From Mesorhizobium zhangyense (GTDB lineage Bacteria > Pseudomonadota > Alphaproteobacteria > Rhizobiales > Rhizobiaceae): a stretch of DNA of 64,000 nucleotides. Location of the stretch: NCBI RefSeq assembly GCF_011045115.1, contig NZ_JAAKZG010000016.1:48040-112039 (forward strand), read 5' to 3'. Shown here piece after piece: positions 8,558 to 16,812 of the stretch (position 1 is the first letter of the stretch; every line of letters begins with the position of its first letter). The notes beneath the pieces were generated by a model. It worked only from the letters and a program-made list of their open reading frames with translations, had not been told where the DNA came from and did no database searches. Made by a program: the position numbers and the translations under genes.

Positions 8558-9903
8558 GCTGCTGCCCTCTTGCGGCCAGCTTGCTCGTCCTTGTGGATGA
8601 GTTCCCGCCTCGCACGGAAGGCTTCACCGATCCGTCTTCTCCAGCGGTGCTCGCTGTGTTCGATCACCTGCTCAAGCAGCCGCGTGTAGTCGAGCACAAG
8701 ACCCGGAGTCCAGGTCATGGCCTCAGCCCGGCCACGCACGATGCGCATCAGCCAGAAATGCGGATCGCTGACGATCCGGAAAAGATCACGCCAGGGCCGG
8801 CCGGTATGAGCTGCACCCTCAGTGGCAGCATCGAGCGCCTGGATGACCGTGGTCGAGCAATTGCGCGCGGTGAGATTATAGGTCGTGTCTTTCGAATAGG
8901 CCTCCCAGAAGCTTTTCAATGCCTGCGGATTGAAGCGGCGGAAGGTGATTTTCTGGTCTGGCATGCACCAGGCGGCAGCTTCGATCGCCAACGATTCGTT
9001 GAAGCGCCCCGGCACGTCGTTCTCATGGCCTGCCGATAAAAGCGCACGAAAATCGTCCGGGCTGTGATCGATGTCGTTCGCCGGATAATGACTGACATAG
9101 ATCTCGGGCGGCATTTCCAGCGCGCTATGCCCGGTTGAGATCGCGCCCTTTTTGTCGACGGCGGCGACATAGCGGTCGATCAGCAGGCGTCGCTCCGGGT
9201 CCTTCGCGGAGCCGATGGCGGTCCACACATAGACGTTGAGAGCATTATCATCCTCGTTGGCATGAGAAGCATCGCTCAAAATCGGATGGACCTTGCCGCC
9301 TTGCCAATTGCGGGCGGCGTAAAGGGGAAGCGAGGTCACGGATGCACTGTCTGGCAGTTGCCGAAGCGGCAGGGCCATGCGCAACAACGCGTATCCGGAG
9401 GTCAGCAGCAGCAGCGCGAAGCAGAAGGGCACCGTCAGTCGATGCGGCACGGGCCATGCGGACAGGATCATGACAGCCAGGCACATTTCGATCAGCCCGG
9501 CGACGATGCCCACACGCCAGCGGGGACTGCGAACGAGGAAGGCAGTGGCAATCCGGAACAGTCCGTCGATGAGGAACGCCGCGCCGAATACCATGGCCGC
9601 GCCAATATTGTTGTCCCACGGGACATTGAAGACGAGAAAGGCCGCGAACAGAAAGGCACCGCCCCGCAACGCGTCAATCCAATGATCGCGCAATCCGATC
9701 GACGTGGCAGCTGCGATTTCCACCAGCCCTTCGATCACCAGGAAGATGGCGAGAGTGTCGAGCACGAAGGAAAGCGCGCCGTCACTGAGATCGAACAGGA
9801 TGGCGATGCCGAGCAGCATCCAGACGACACCCGCGATCGCGAGAAGCCGCCACATCGGCTTGAGCGCGCGCGCTCCGAGGAGTAGGAAAAGCAATCTGAT
9901 CAT
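8554..9903 (-). CDS. HdeD-like membrane domain fused to a thiol-peptidase-like domain
   Basis: This is a 449-residue protein. Residues about 15-185 contain six helices with the repeated DUF308/HdeD pattern (FLVIEGLVEIAAA, GAAFLIDGLFRIATAF). HdeD is a membrane protein linked to acid resistance. Residues about 200-449 are soluble. A His in STGHSALE (about 255) precedes a Cys in LTARNCSTTV (about 370). The His-before-Cys order and the NCST signature recall circularly permuted papain-like folds such as DUF4105 or NlpC/P60 relatives. Peptidase or amidase activity is inference. It heads an operon with the MFS carrier (4-nt overlap) and the truncated channel. Confidence 0.78.
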   Translation of the reverse strand: MIRLLFLLLGARALKPMWRLLAIAGVVWMLLGIAILFDLSDGALSFVLDTLAIFLVIEGLVEIAAATSIGLRDHWIDALRGGAFLFAAFLVFNVPWDNNIGAAMVFGAAFLIDGLFRIATAFLVRSPRWRVGIVAGLIEMCLAVMILSAWPVPHRLTVPFCFALLLLTSGYALLRMALPLRQLPDSASVTSLPLYAARNWQGGKVHPILSDASHANEDDNALNVYVWTAIGSAKDPERRLLIDRYVAAVDKKGAISTGHSALEMPPEIYVSHYPANDIDHSPDDFRALLSAGHENDVPGRFNESLAIEAAAWCMPDQKITFRRFNPQALKSFWEAYSKDTTYNLTARNCSTTVIQALDAATEGAAHTGRPWRDLFRIVSDPHFWLMRIVRGRAEAMTWTPGLVLDYTRLLEQVIEHSEHRWRRRIGEAFRARRELIHKDEQAGRKRAAA

Positions 9904-9916
9904 GATGAGCCGCCTG

Positions 9917-10053
9917 TCAGGATTGGGTGTAGCCGCGGGCTCTCATGCAGTCCTTGACGAGGTCGGCTTGTTCCATACCCTTGACGATACCGTCCCCGAT
10001 GCCGTCGCTGCTGTACCGAGAACGGCAGCAAAAAATGCACTTTTTAATTTCAT
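9917..10053 (-). pseudogene. Small secreted/lipoprotein gene with an internal frameshift
   Basis: An AAAGGAG ribosome site at 10061-10067 is 7 nt from an ATG at 10053 that opens a good signal peptide (MKLKSAFFAAVLGTA). That frame soon runs into nonsense and stops. Another frame carries the conserved-looking end SSDGIGDGIVKGMEQADLVK, then CMRARGY, and stops at 9917. Joining them at about 10010 gives a 45-residue protein, possibly a lipoprotein if the lost bases encoded a lipobox Cys. The alternative start at 10060 would touch the ribosome site, so it is unlikely. The frame ends 13 nt before the HdeD-like gene, so it was the first gene of that operon. Confidence 0.55.
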
Positions 10054-10076
10054 AACCCATCTCCTTTGCGGGCGAT

Positions 10077-13000
10077 TTAAAAACGAACACCGAGCTTGGC
10101 GTTGAAGCCATGCTCCTGAGCGTCCGAGGCAAGCTGCCCCTGATAGGCAAGCCCAATGGTTGCCTTGTCGGTCAGTTTCACATCGAGACCGGCTTCGATG
10201 ACGGCAGCGTTCTTTGTGATCGGCGTTCCCTCTACGGCGAAGGACGAGCCGCCTGTGAAGGCGAACGCGGTTTCGGGTATCACGTCGCCGAACGCATGCC
10301 GCCAGCCGATACCGCCACGCGCGGTTGTGCTGACGGAACCAAGCGTCAAGGTGGTCGAGGCGCGCAGCCCTATCGTGGTGAACGTTGTGTCGCTCGACCG
10401 GTCCTTTCCGGAAAGTGCTGCCGCACCGCCATCTTCCGAGAAGCGATCTGCGCTGAAGTTAACATAGGCCAGGTTCGCATAGGGCTCGAAGGAGACCGAA
10501 GTCTTATCGATCCGATATCCGAGTTCACCGAAGGCCTGGAACGTGCCGGCATGGTAATCTGCCGAGAGGCTGTCGGAGAAGTCCGCAAACGCCACGGACC
10601 TGCCGGTCTCGATGCGGTGCCACGTATAGACGAGGCCGGAACGGAAGCCGAGAGGGCCACGCTGCGTGCCGGCGTAGAGCCCAAGGTGATAGTTGTTGCT
10701 CGAGCCGGAGGAGGCGCGATCATCGACATGGATGGAAGTGTGGCTGTAACCGGCAAGGAGCCCGAGCCGCCAGCTTTCGCCGATGGCTGCATCGCCACCT
10801 GCAATAAAGCCTCCCGTCGAGCGGTCGAGGCGGGCAGCATTGTCGTCTCCATCCAAATGTCCCCAGGCACCGAAACCGCTGCCCCAGACGGCGAAGTTCT
10901 CGCTGGTTGCGGGAGCCAATTCCGGGCCTTCCGGTCCATAGGCCATGACCGGGACGGTCGATGCGCCGACGCTTGAGAACGCCGCGCGAATGCGCTCGCC
11001 GGCGGCATCGCGGACGAAATGGCTGTCTTCGACAAAGGCGCTGTGAATGGAAGCGTGGATCTCGCCTGAAAGCAGATCGAATGCGTTGCGGGATTCCTGT
11101 CCCGTCAAGAAGAGGATGTTGTCGTGGATCGGGTTGATGGAGCCGAGGGCTTCCGCGGCTGCCCCCACGGACCTCTGATTGAACGTGTTGCCGACATCGG
11201 CATAGGCGACGGCACTACGATCGACATCGAGATAGATGTTGGTCGGATCATAGGCGAGTTCGAAGTCGACGAAAGGCGAGTCCGTATAGAGACCGCCCGT
11301 CAGCCCGCCATATGTGCCGTTGACGCCGCCGGCCGCTGTCAGCAGGGTATAGCGCGTATCGATCGAAGCCGTGCCCTGGCGTATCAGTTCGATCTGCGCG
11401 CTGCTGTCGATTGCAGCACTTCCACCGACATCGATGAGATCGGACGACTTTGCCAGACCAGCCTGATAGATCGAACCAGCCTGCTGAGTGAAATCGCCGG
11501 TGACCGTCAACCGTGCGACGGCCTTGTTCGGATCCAATGCGCTGCCGGGAGCGACCATGCCGCCGTCACCGACAACGACGCCGTCGAATGACCCGGCGCC
11601 AGCGACGACACCGCTATCGTCTGCCTGCGCAATGCCGCCGATCTGCCCGTCATTGCCGAGGAAGCCGGATGCGGTCACGTCATGGGTGATGGCGCCCGTG
11701 TCCGTGAGCAGCAGGCCCGCGCCCGAGCTGACTGTCGTCATGCCGGCGTAATCGTTCTTGCCGCTCAGCGTCTGCACTCCGCCGGCGACAAGCAGTGCGC
11801 CACCGCCGTGCTTCTTCTCATCGTCAAGATCGGTGATGCTGCCGGCGAAACTATCGTTCGCGGCGGTCAGCACGAGCGTCCGATCGCCCAGCAGAACCGC
11901 GCCGGTTCCGCTCAAGCTACGAATGCGGGCATCATTGTAGGCGTCGGAAATTCCCCAATACGGATTGGCATTGCCATGGTCGGAGATATCGAGCGTCCCG
12001 TCGGCGACCACCCTGGCGGAACGCTCGATGCTGCCGAGACCAGGCAAGGAGAGAGAGGCGCCGCCATTAATGTCGGTGGCACCGCTATAGGTGTTGATGT
12101 TCGTCATGCGAACATCGGCGCTGCTTTCAATCGTCAGATCGCCGGCACCCGAGATCACCCCCGCGATGCCGAACTGACCGAAGGATTCTCGAACAGGTTT
12201 GCCATCCTTGCCCAAAACGGGCTGGCCGTCAGCATCCAGCTTGTCCCGCTGCCATTGGCTGCCCATTTTGGCGCTGATCTTGCTCAGCTGCAATTCGCCT
12301 GCCGTGGGGGCATCCGTGGTGAAATTGTTCGCGCTGACGAAATACGGCGTATAGGCCGTGGTCTGCTTCGCCAGATCATACACTACCGATTGAGATAGAA
12401 AGAAATCGAGGCCAACGACGACAGTCGTCTCTTTTGCGCCGTCATTGCCATAAGCCACGTTAATCTTGTCGAGCTCTACGGGGGTTCCATCCGGTGCTGC
12501 GATCGTCAGGCTTGGTATGGTTGCGATGTAGTTTACTATTTTTCCGTCGCCGTCTTTGATCTCCTTGAATTTGACGCCGGCGGTCCTGAGCTCTTCAAAC
12601 TTGGCCTTGCTGAGCGTGACGCTGGCTCTGCCCGGTGAACCTGTATCAAGCAGGGCGGCCGCCTTCTCGGAAATGGGTTTCTGCCCTTCCACGGCCGTGA
12701 ACTGGAAATCGTAATTCCCCTCGAACAGTGTGGACGCGTTTGCGTTGGAGCCCGAAAATTTCGATTGGAAATAGTACCGGTTCTGATTCCCCCAGGGCAT
12801 CACGCTGGTGAACTGTGTACGAAGACTCGGGTTGAGATTTATGATCGTGCACGGAGAACAGCCCGGGGTTGCACTGTTGGTATAATCCGTGTTGGCCGAA
12901 ACGATGTAACCACTCTGCGTGGCGCTGCCCATCATGCCCCAGACGCTTGAGTTGAAGAGATAGTCGCCGGCCCCGAAAGTCCCCGCGAACTTTCCACCCT

Positions 13001-13625
13001 CTTCAGCCATTTCTCCCTGATTCATCAGGCGGCGCTGATTCAGGTCGGCAAAGTATTCGTCCTTTATCATTTCGCCATAGACATCCCGAAGCCTGCCATC
13101 AACATGTGCATTTTCGGGGTCTATCTTATCGAATTCCGAATATCCCTGGCTGTATATGAAATCCAGGATTTTACCGACCTTGTACTTTCCATTTCCGACA
13201 GCAGGAACATCGATGGTTTTCGATAGGTCGTTCGGATCGGAGTAGGTGAGCTTATCGATCTCGACCGTCCGAAGCTTGTAGCCGTAAGTGCTGTTGCCAT
13301 AGGTATAAACATATGGCGAGCGTCCGGTGACCGGCCGTACGCCGGTCACTTCCGAGCCGATCTGCGTATTCAGCTGTTCGGAGCCTGTATCGAATATGTA
13401 GCGCTGAGCCTTGCCGTTGTTGATCGCCGCCCAGATACCCAGGCGATTGGCGAAGTCTCCATTTTTCTCTTTGACGTATTCCAGCGGGATCATAGTGGGC
13501 TCATCCGCAAGCGCGACTGCGGCGGATCCGACAGCAAGTCCGACGCCGAGCGACATCGTCGGCAAAATCGCCGTCGGCATCGCCGTGGTCGCTGCCAAAA
13601 ATTTCGTCCTGAAATGCGCGCGCAT
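10077..13625 (-). CDS. Autotransporter with pepsin-like aspartic protease passenger
   Basis: The ATG at 13625 has GGCAGGGGA upstream; a GTG nine codons earlier is less likely. A signal peptide ends near ALADEPT. The passenger has two catalytic-type motifs, YIFDTGSEQLN (Asp about 79) and ALLDTGSPGRA (Asp about 327). It also has a flap-like YTYGNSTYGYK followed by VEIDKL after the first, and VVVGLDFFLSQSVVYD near 402-417 where pepsins have their C-terminal strand. This order matches a two-lobe A1-type aspartic protease. Residues about 480-850 are repetitive beta-helix (GAGDLTIESS, NTYSGATDINGG). The last 270 form an autotransporter barrel ending LGVRF. It should be a surface or self-released protease. 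It follows the AraC gene by 41 bp. Confidence 0.85.
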   Translation of the reverse strand: MRAHFRTKFLAATTAMPTAILPTMSLGVGLAVGSAAVALADEPTMIPLEYVKEKNGDFANRLGIWAAINNGKAQRYIFDTGSEQLNTQIGSEVTGVRPVTGRSPYVYTYGNSTYGYKLRTVEIDKLTYSDPNDLSKTIDVPAVGNGKYKVGKILDFIYSQGYSEFDKIDPENAHVDGRLRDVYGEMIKDEYFADLNQRRLMNQGEMAEEGGKFAGTFGAGDYLFNSSVWGMMGSATQSGYIVSANTDYTNSATPGCSPCTIINLNPSLRTQFTSVMPWGNQNRYYFQSKFSGSNANASTLFEGNYDFQFTAVEGQKPISEKAAALLDTGSPGRASVTLSKAKFEELRTAGVKFKEIKDGDGKIVNYIATIPSLTIAAPDGTPVELDKINVAYGNDGAKETTVVVGLDFFLSQSVVYDLAKQTTAYTPYFVSANNFTTDAPTAGELQLSKISAKMGSQWQRDKLDADGQPVLGKDGKPVRESFGQFGIAGVISGAGDLTIESSADVRMTNINTYSGATDINGGASLSLPGLGSIERSARVVADGTLDISDHGNANPYWGISDAYNDARIRSLSGTGAVLLGDRTLVLTAANDSFAGSITDLDDEKKHGGGALLVAGGVQTLSGKNDYAGMTTVSSGAGLLLTDTGAITHDVTASGFLGNDGQIGGIAQADDSGVVAGAGSFDGVVVGDGGMVAPGSALDPNKAVARLTVTGDFTQQAGSIYQAGLAKSSDLIDVGGSAAIDSSAQIELIRQGTASIDTRYTLLTAAGGVNGTYGGLTGGLYTDSPFVDFELAYDPTNIYLDVDRSAVAYADVGNTFNQRSVGAAAEALGSINPIHDNILFLTGQESRNAFDLLSGEIHASIHSAFVEDSHFVRDAAGERIRAAFSSVGASTVPVMAYGPEGPELAPATSENFAVWGSGFGAWGHLDGDDNAARLDRSTGGFIAGGDAAIGESWRLGLLAGYSHTSIHVDDRASSGSSNNYHLGLYAGTQRGPLGFRSGLVYTWHRIETGRSVAFADFSDSLSADYHAGTFQAFGELGYRIDKTSVSFEPYANLAYVNFSADRFSEDGGAAALSGKDRSSDTTFTTIGLRASTTLTLGSVSTTARGGIGWRHAFGDVIPETAFAFTGGSSFAVEGTPITKNAAVIEAGLDVKLTDKATIGLAYQGQLASDAQEHGFNAKLGVRF

Positions 13626-13666
13626 GCTTATTTCCCCTGCCTTCAAAATCACTTGGTTCTTTCAGC

Positions 13667-14530
13667 TCAACGGTTGCCGCGAGCGCGGCGCAATGCGCTT
13701 GGCGTTGTCGATTTTTGCCGCCGCATCGATGCGGTCATGTGACTGTGGTTGGAGAAGCCGGCGAGCCTTGCCACCATGCTCAGTGGCAGGTCGGTTGAGA
13801 TCGCCAGTTGCTCGGCCATCTCCAGCCGGGTCGCAAGGACGTATTGGTGTGGCGGTTGCCCGGCCGTCTGACGGAAAGCTCGCAGGAAATGGCTTGGCGA
13901 GAGGCCCACAACCATTGCCAGCCGTTCCACGGACAGTTCATCCGCAAGATTGGCCCGTATGTAATCCTGAATGTCGCGCCAGGCCTTGGCCGACAGACCG
14001 CCCTGGCTCTGGTGCTGGGGACGGCTGCTGAGGGTCGAGTAGTTGCGCAGCAGATAGGTGGAAAAGACAGTGATCAAGGAATCGAAATAGAGGCGATTGG
14101 AAGGTTCCCCTTTCTGAAACTCTTCCCGGATCAGACTCGCCAAAAGTAGCGCTTTCTCGTCCACGTGACCTCCCTCGGGCGGCCGAAACTCGAAATCCTC
14201 CGTCTGGAACTCCAGACCCGCCAGCGCGGAGAGCTTGTCGGGCGCAAGCGCGAAGAGGAGATTTTCCTTCGCCGTCCGCCATCGTGCGAACAACTCTGCA
14301 CCAGCCGGTACAATCTCCACTGTGCCGACCGGTGCCATGAACACCGACTTGCGGTCTGAGTTGAGCGCGACTTCACGATCCGGTTGCGGCGTCAGCAGGA
14401 CCAGGGCCATATGCGTCGGCGCGTGGAATCCGATCTCGTTCGGTCCTGTCCGCGTTCGGGTGACCGCTCCGCTTTCTGCCTCGAATTTTGGTCCCCACGC
14501 ATCAGGGATGCTTTTGAGCATATCACGCAT
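13667..14530 (-). CDS. AraC-family transcriptional regulator
   Basis: This is a 287-residue protein. The C-terminal hundred residues hold two helix-turn-helix units: LSVERLAMVVGLSPSHFLRA with FRQTAGQPPHQY, then LSMVARLAGFSNHSHMTASM. The last recognition helix and the closing TPSALRRARGNR are canonical for AraC. The N-terminal half is a sensor domain without a recognisable ligand motif. It reads in the same direction as the autotransporter 41 bp downstream, so it is probably co-transcribed with it and controls it. Two inverted repeats in the AT-rich region upstream (14662-14724) are candidate operators. Confidence 0.9.
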   Translation of the reverse strand: MRDMLKSIPDAWGPKFEAESGAVTRTRTGPNEIGFHAPTHMALVLLTPQPDREVALNSDRKSVFMAPVGTVEIVPAGAELFARWRTAKENLLFALAPDKLSALAGLEFQTEDFEFRPPEGGHVDEKALLLASLIREEFQKGEPSNRLYFDSLITVFSTYLLRNYSTLSSRPQHQSQGGLSAKAWRDIQDYIRANLADELSVERLAMVVGLSPSHFLRAFRQTAGQPPHQYVLATRLEMAEQLAISTDLPLSMVARLAGFSNHSHMTASMRRQKSTTPSALRRARGNR

Positions 14531-14661
14531 TGGCCATGCACATGCTGGCCGCTCGATGCGACAACCTCATCGCTCCATCGAACATTGGCTCGGGTCCCTC
14601 ATCAATTCCCAGCCGAAATTCCCGATGGCATAGTTCAATGATTGCTATCAGATTTCAAGCA

Positions 14662-14682
14662 TGGCGCCTTATTATGGTGCCA
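14662..14682. promoter_or_regulatory. Inverted repeat, candidate operator
   Basis: TGGCGCC and GGTGCCA flank a 7-nt TTATTAT spacer, with one mismatch. It lies about 130 bp before the AraC gene start within a 450-bp AT-rich non-coding stretch (14531-14981). That stretch otherwise holds only the second repeat at 14703 and no supported gene. Confidence 0.4.
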
Positions 14683-14702
14683 GATTTGCCTCATTTACGG
14701 CG

Positions 14703-14724
14703 TATTTAAGCTATTTCTTAAATA
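14703..14724. promoter_or_regulatory. Perfect 8-bp inverted repeat, candidate operator
   Basis: TATTTAAG and CTTAAATA flank a 6-nt spacer with no mismatch. The site lies between the divergently transcribed AraC gene (minus) and the lipoprotein gene at 14982 (plus), so it could serve either. There is no T-tract, so a terminator is unlikely. Confidence 0.45.
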
Positions 14725-14981
14725 GTTCTGACCGTTTTCAGGGCATTTTTGTCCTGTTTGGCGCAAATTTTTCATTATTAAACTATCGAAAAACAATCAT
14801 TTATCAAAAAATCGCCACAAAATGCACCACTGCGCCGTCCGCCGCGTGAAAGCTGACAGTTTCTGTGCTCTTTTTCTAAAAGGGCCATGAAACTGCTCGA
14901 AACTTTTGGCTTCCGGCCGGCATTGGCCGTGCCAAGCGCCAGAGGTTTCCGAGACATGGAATACAGCGAGAGGTACTGAAG

Positions 14982-15230
14982 ATGCTCAAGCGAAAAGTCG
15001 TTACGTTTTTCGCCGTATCCTTGTTGATAGCGGGTTGCCAGAGTTCAAACCCCAATCCAGAAGTACGCGCACGAAATGCCGAGTTCGGTTGCATGGCGGG
15101 CACGGTTGGCGGTGCCATCGTAGGCGGTCTCCTAGGTGGGGCCATTGGCGGTGGAACGGGCCGTCTCGTCGGCGCAGCGATTGGCGTTGGCGGCGGTGGT
15201 TTTATCGGCAACCGTCTCGCCTGCCAGTAA
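14982..15230 (+). CDS. Glycine-zipper lipoprotein
   Basis: This is an 82-residue protein. A lipobox LLIAGC ends the signal peptide at Cys19. The rest is a glycine-zipper segment (GTVGGAIVGGLLGGAIGGGT, then VGAAIGVGGGGFIGNR) as in the 17-kDa antigen/glycine-zipper 2TM families. It would be an outer-membrane lipoprotein whose hairpin inserts in or packs against membrane. It opens a run of five short secreted-protein genes on the plus strand, with only 15 bp to the next. Confidence 0.82.
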   Translation: MLKRKVVTFFAVSLLIAGCQSSNPNPEVRARNAEFGCMAGTVGGAIVGGLLGGAIGGGTGRLVGAAIGVGGGGFIGNRLACQ

Positions 15231-15245
15231 AAGGGGATTTCCATC

Positions 15246-15599
15246 ATGAAGAAGATTGTTCTGACGGCCCTTACGATCACTCTGGCCGCTGCCGGTGCAG
15301 CGCTGGCGCAAAATGCTCCTCTGACTGAAGGTCACTTCAATCACCTTGACACGAACAAGGACGGCAAGGTCAGCAAGGCAGAATATAGCGCCTTCATGCA
15401 GCAGGCCTTCGACCAGATCGATATCAATCGCGACGGAAGCCTTAGCAAGCCGGAAACTGCAAAGGCGCTGACACCAGACCAGTTTGCCAAGGTCGACGCC
15501 AACAAGGATGGCCGCATCTCCCGTGAGGAGTTCTTGGACCAAGTCACATTGGAGTTTGATCAGAACGACAAGAACAAGGATGGTCACTTGCACAAATAG
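15246..15599 (+). CDS. Secreted EF-hand calcium-binding protein
   Basis: This is a 117-residue protein. A signal peptide ends at AAGAALAQ. Four calcium-loop candidates follow: DTNKDGKVSKAE, DINRDGSLSKPE, DANKDGRISREE, and a last one at the C-terminus, DKNKDGHLHK, which is cut short. The first three have Asp/Asn/Asp at positions 1, 3 and 5 and Glu at 12, so they should bind Ca2+. It probably acts in the periplasm as a calcium buffer or sensor, possibly relevant to the calcium-binding RTX proteins in this window. This link is inference. Confidence 0.88.
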   Translation: MKKIVLTALTITLAAAGAALAQNAPLTEGHFNHLDTNKDGKVSKAEYSAFMQQAFDQIDINRDGSLSKPETAKALTPDQFAKVDANKDGRISREEFLDQVTLEFDQNDKNKDGHLHK

Positions 15600-15687
15600 C
15601 AGTGACCGACACGCCAGTAGAGCACCATCGGCAATCGACTATGGATCTGACGGACAAGCTACCTGTGTTCCAGTCGAAGGATTAAAC

Positions 15688-16029
15688 ATGAAACACATAA
15701 TTTACGTGATAATCGCCACTGGTTTGATGGCGGTCACCGGTTGCACCACCGACGATCAAACCATCGACAAGAGGCCGCAATACGACAGGAACGGCAATCC
15801 CAATTTCGATACGCGGGGCCGCTACATCGGCTGTCATGGAATCGGATGCAAAGTCGACGCTCCAAGTGAGGATAATGGGGACCAAAGCATCGACGACAGG
15901 CCGCAGTATGACAGAGATGGCAATCCAAACTTCGATACTCGAGGCAACTACCAAGGCTGCCACGGTATTGGCTGCGAGGTCGATAACCCAGATGATGACA
16001 ATTCTTCCGACGATAACGATTCCGATTAA
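15688..16029 (+). CDS. Lipoprotein with two NPNFDTRG...CHGIGC repeats
   Basis: The ATG at 15688 opens a signal peptide ending in the lipobox AVTGC. The 113-residue product then carries two copies of a unit of about 30 residues: RPQYDRNGNPNFDTRG, then CHGIGCKVD; and RPQYDRDGNPNFDTRG, then CHGIGCEVD. Each unit has two Cys and one His. It ends in an acidic tail (DDDNSSDDNDSD). A single copy of the unit ends the unrelated-looking lipoprotein at 25620-26015. The unit may bind metal or form a disulfide hairpin. I know of no assigned function. Confidence 0.75.
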   Translation: MKHIIYVIIATGLMAVTGCTTDDQTIDKRPQYDRNGNPNFDTRGRYIGCHGIGCKVDAPSEDNGDQSIDDRPQYDRDGNPNFDTRGNYQGCHGIGCEVDNPDDDNSSDDNDSD

Positions 16030-16061
16030 CAGGCCCTCGCGGCGAAGCAGGAAAGCCAATT

Positions 16062-16496
16062 ATGCCTGAAGGCAGTGGAGTTGCCCGGCGATGGGCGGGA
16101 ACATTTTTTATCGGGCTTGCGGTGCTGTGGATGATGCTGACATCCGCATTTGCCGCGAACAACGCCTGCGAGGGCGTAAAGCTCGATCTGACGAAAGCTC
16201 ATAAGCAAGCTTACGCACCCTTGGTGGCTGCCGCGATGAACAACAAGGTCAAGCCCGCGCAGGTCGAATTCGAAGCGATCATGGAGAGCGGCGACTGGAG
16301 CGCTGCTTATATCTCAACGCCGATCACAGACGACGGCGTGATGTTTTTCCAGAGCGTCAATGGAAAAAAGCAGTATCGCGATGTGTGGGGTGGCTTTGCC
16401 GACCCGTCGGAACAAACTCAACTTGTCTCCTGGGCCAAAAAGCTTGGCGCTCCGGAAAAGCTGGCCAAGTGTTTTGCTCAAACCGTCACGGAATGA
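16062..16496 (+). CDS. Secreted protein of unknown function
   Basis: This is a 144-residue protein. Residues 1-32 form a signal peptide (FFIGLAVLWMMLTSAFAANN). The mature part includes a CEGVKLDL start, VEFEAIMESGDWSAAY and YRDVWGGFADPSEQ, then a second Cys near the end (LAKCFAQTVTE). A paralogous, 5'-truncated copy lies at 22636-22987 (DVWGGMADEGDGPEITKWAK, then ASCFADTVTK). The two Cys residues are in matching places, so a disulfide is likely. After the TGA the same frame stays open for another 82 codons (see 16497-16812). Confidence 0.7.
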   Translation: MPEGSGVARRWAGTFFIGLAVLWMMLTSAFAANNACEGVKLDLTKAHKQAYAPLVAAAMNNKVKPAQVEFEAIMESGDWSAAYISTPITDDGVMFFQSVNGKKQYRDVWGGFADPSEQTQLVSWAKKLGAPEKLAKCFAQTVTE

Positions 16497-16812
16497 GTCC
16501 GTTGCCGGCATTTTGAACGGAGATCGGGTAATGACAAAGGCGGCAAGGTCGGCGAGCTGAATGCCGACGACATCGGCCCAGTTGCGAAAGCGTGCTTTCA
16601 GTTCTTCGATGACGGCGGCCCAGTTGGGGCGTTCGCACTTGCCAAGAAGCAAGACAGACACAAGTCCTTCGCAGCGCGCGCCTCTGTAGAAGCTCTTCGA
16701 TTGTTTCTGATCTCGATGGAAAGGTTCGGCGAAATCGAAGCCTAGCTGCTATCGTGACACTGGCAGTTTGGTTGATTGGGTGTCGTCACGGTTCGCGAGG
16801 AGGGAGATCAGG
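16497..16812. other. 316-bp gap with open frames but no start
   Basis: The frame of the preceding gene stays open past its TGA for 82 codons to TAG at 16743-16745. It has protein-like content (AKACFQFFDDGGPVGAFALA, EALRLFLISMERFGEIEA) but no usable start codon. The opposite strand is also open. This may be the 3' remnant of another gene or a readthrough extension. I cannot assign it. Confidence 0.3.

Noticed and set aside
10110..10976. A 288-codon plus-strand frame inside the autotransporter
   Set aside because: It is antisense to the barrel domain, and no ribosome site or family is seen.
16314..16661. Minus-strand frame (116 aa) overlapping the secreted-protein gene
   Set aside because: Its upstream half is protein-like, but it runs antisense through the secreted gene and has no signal or known domain. 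Left undecided within the gap entry.
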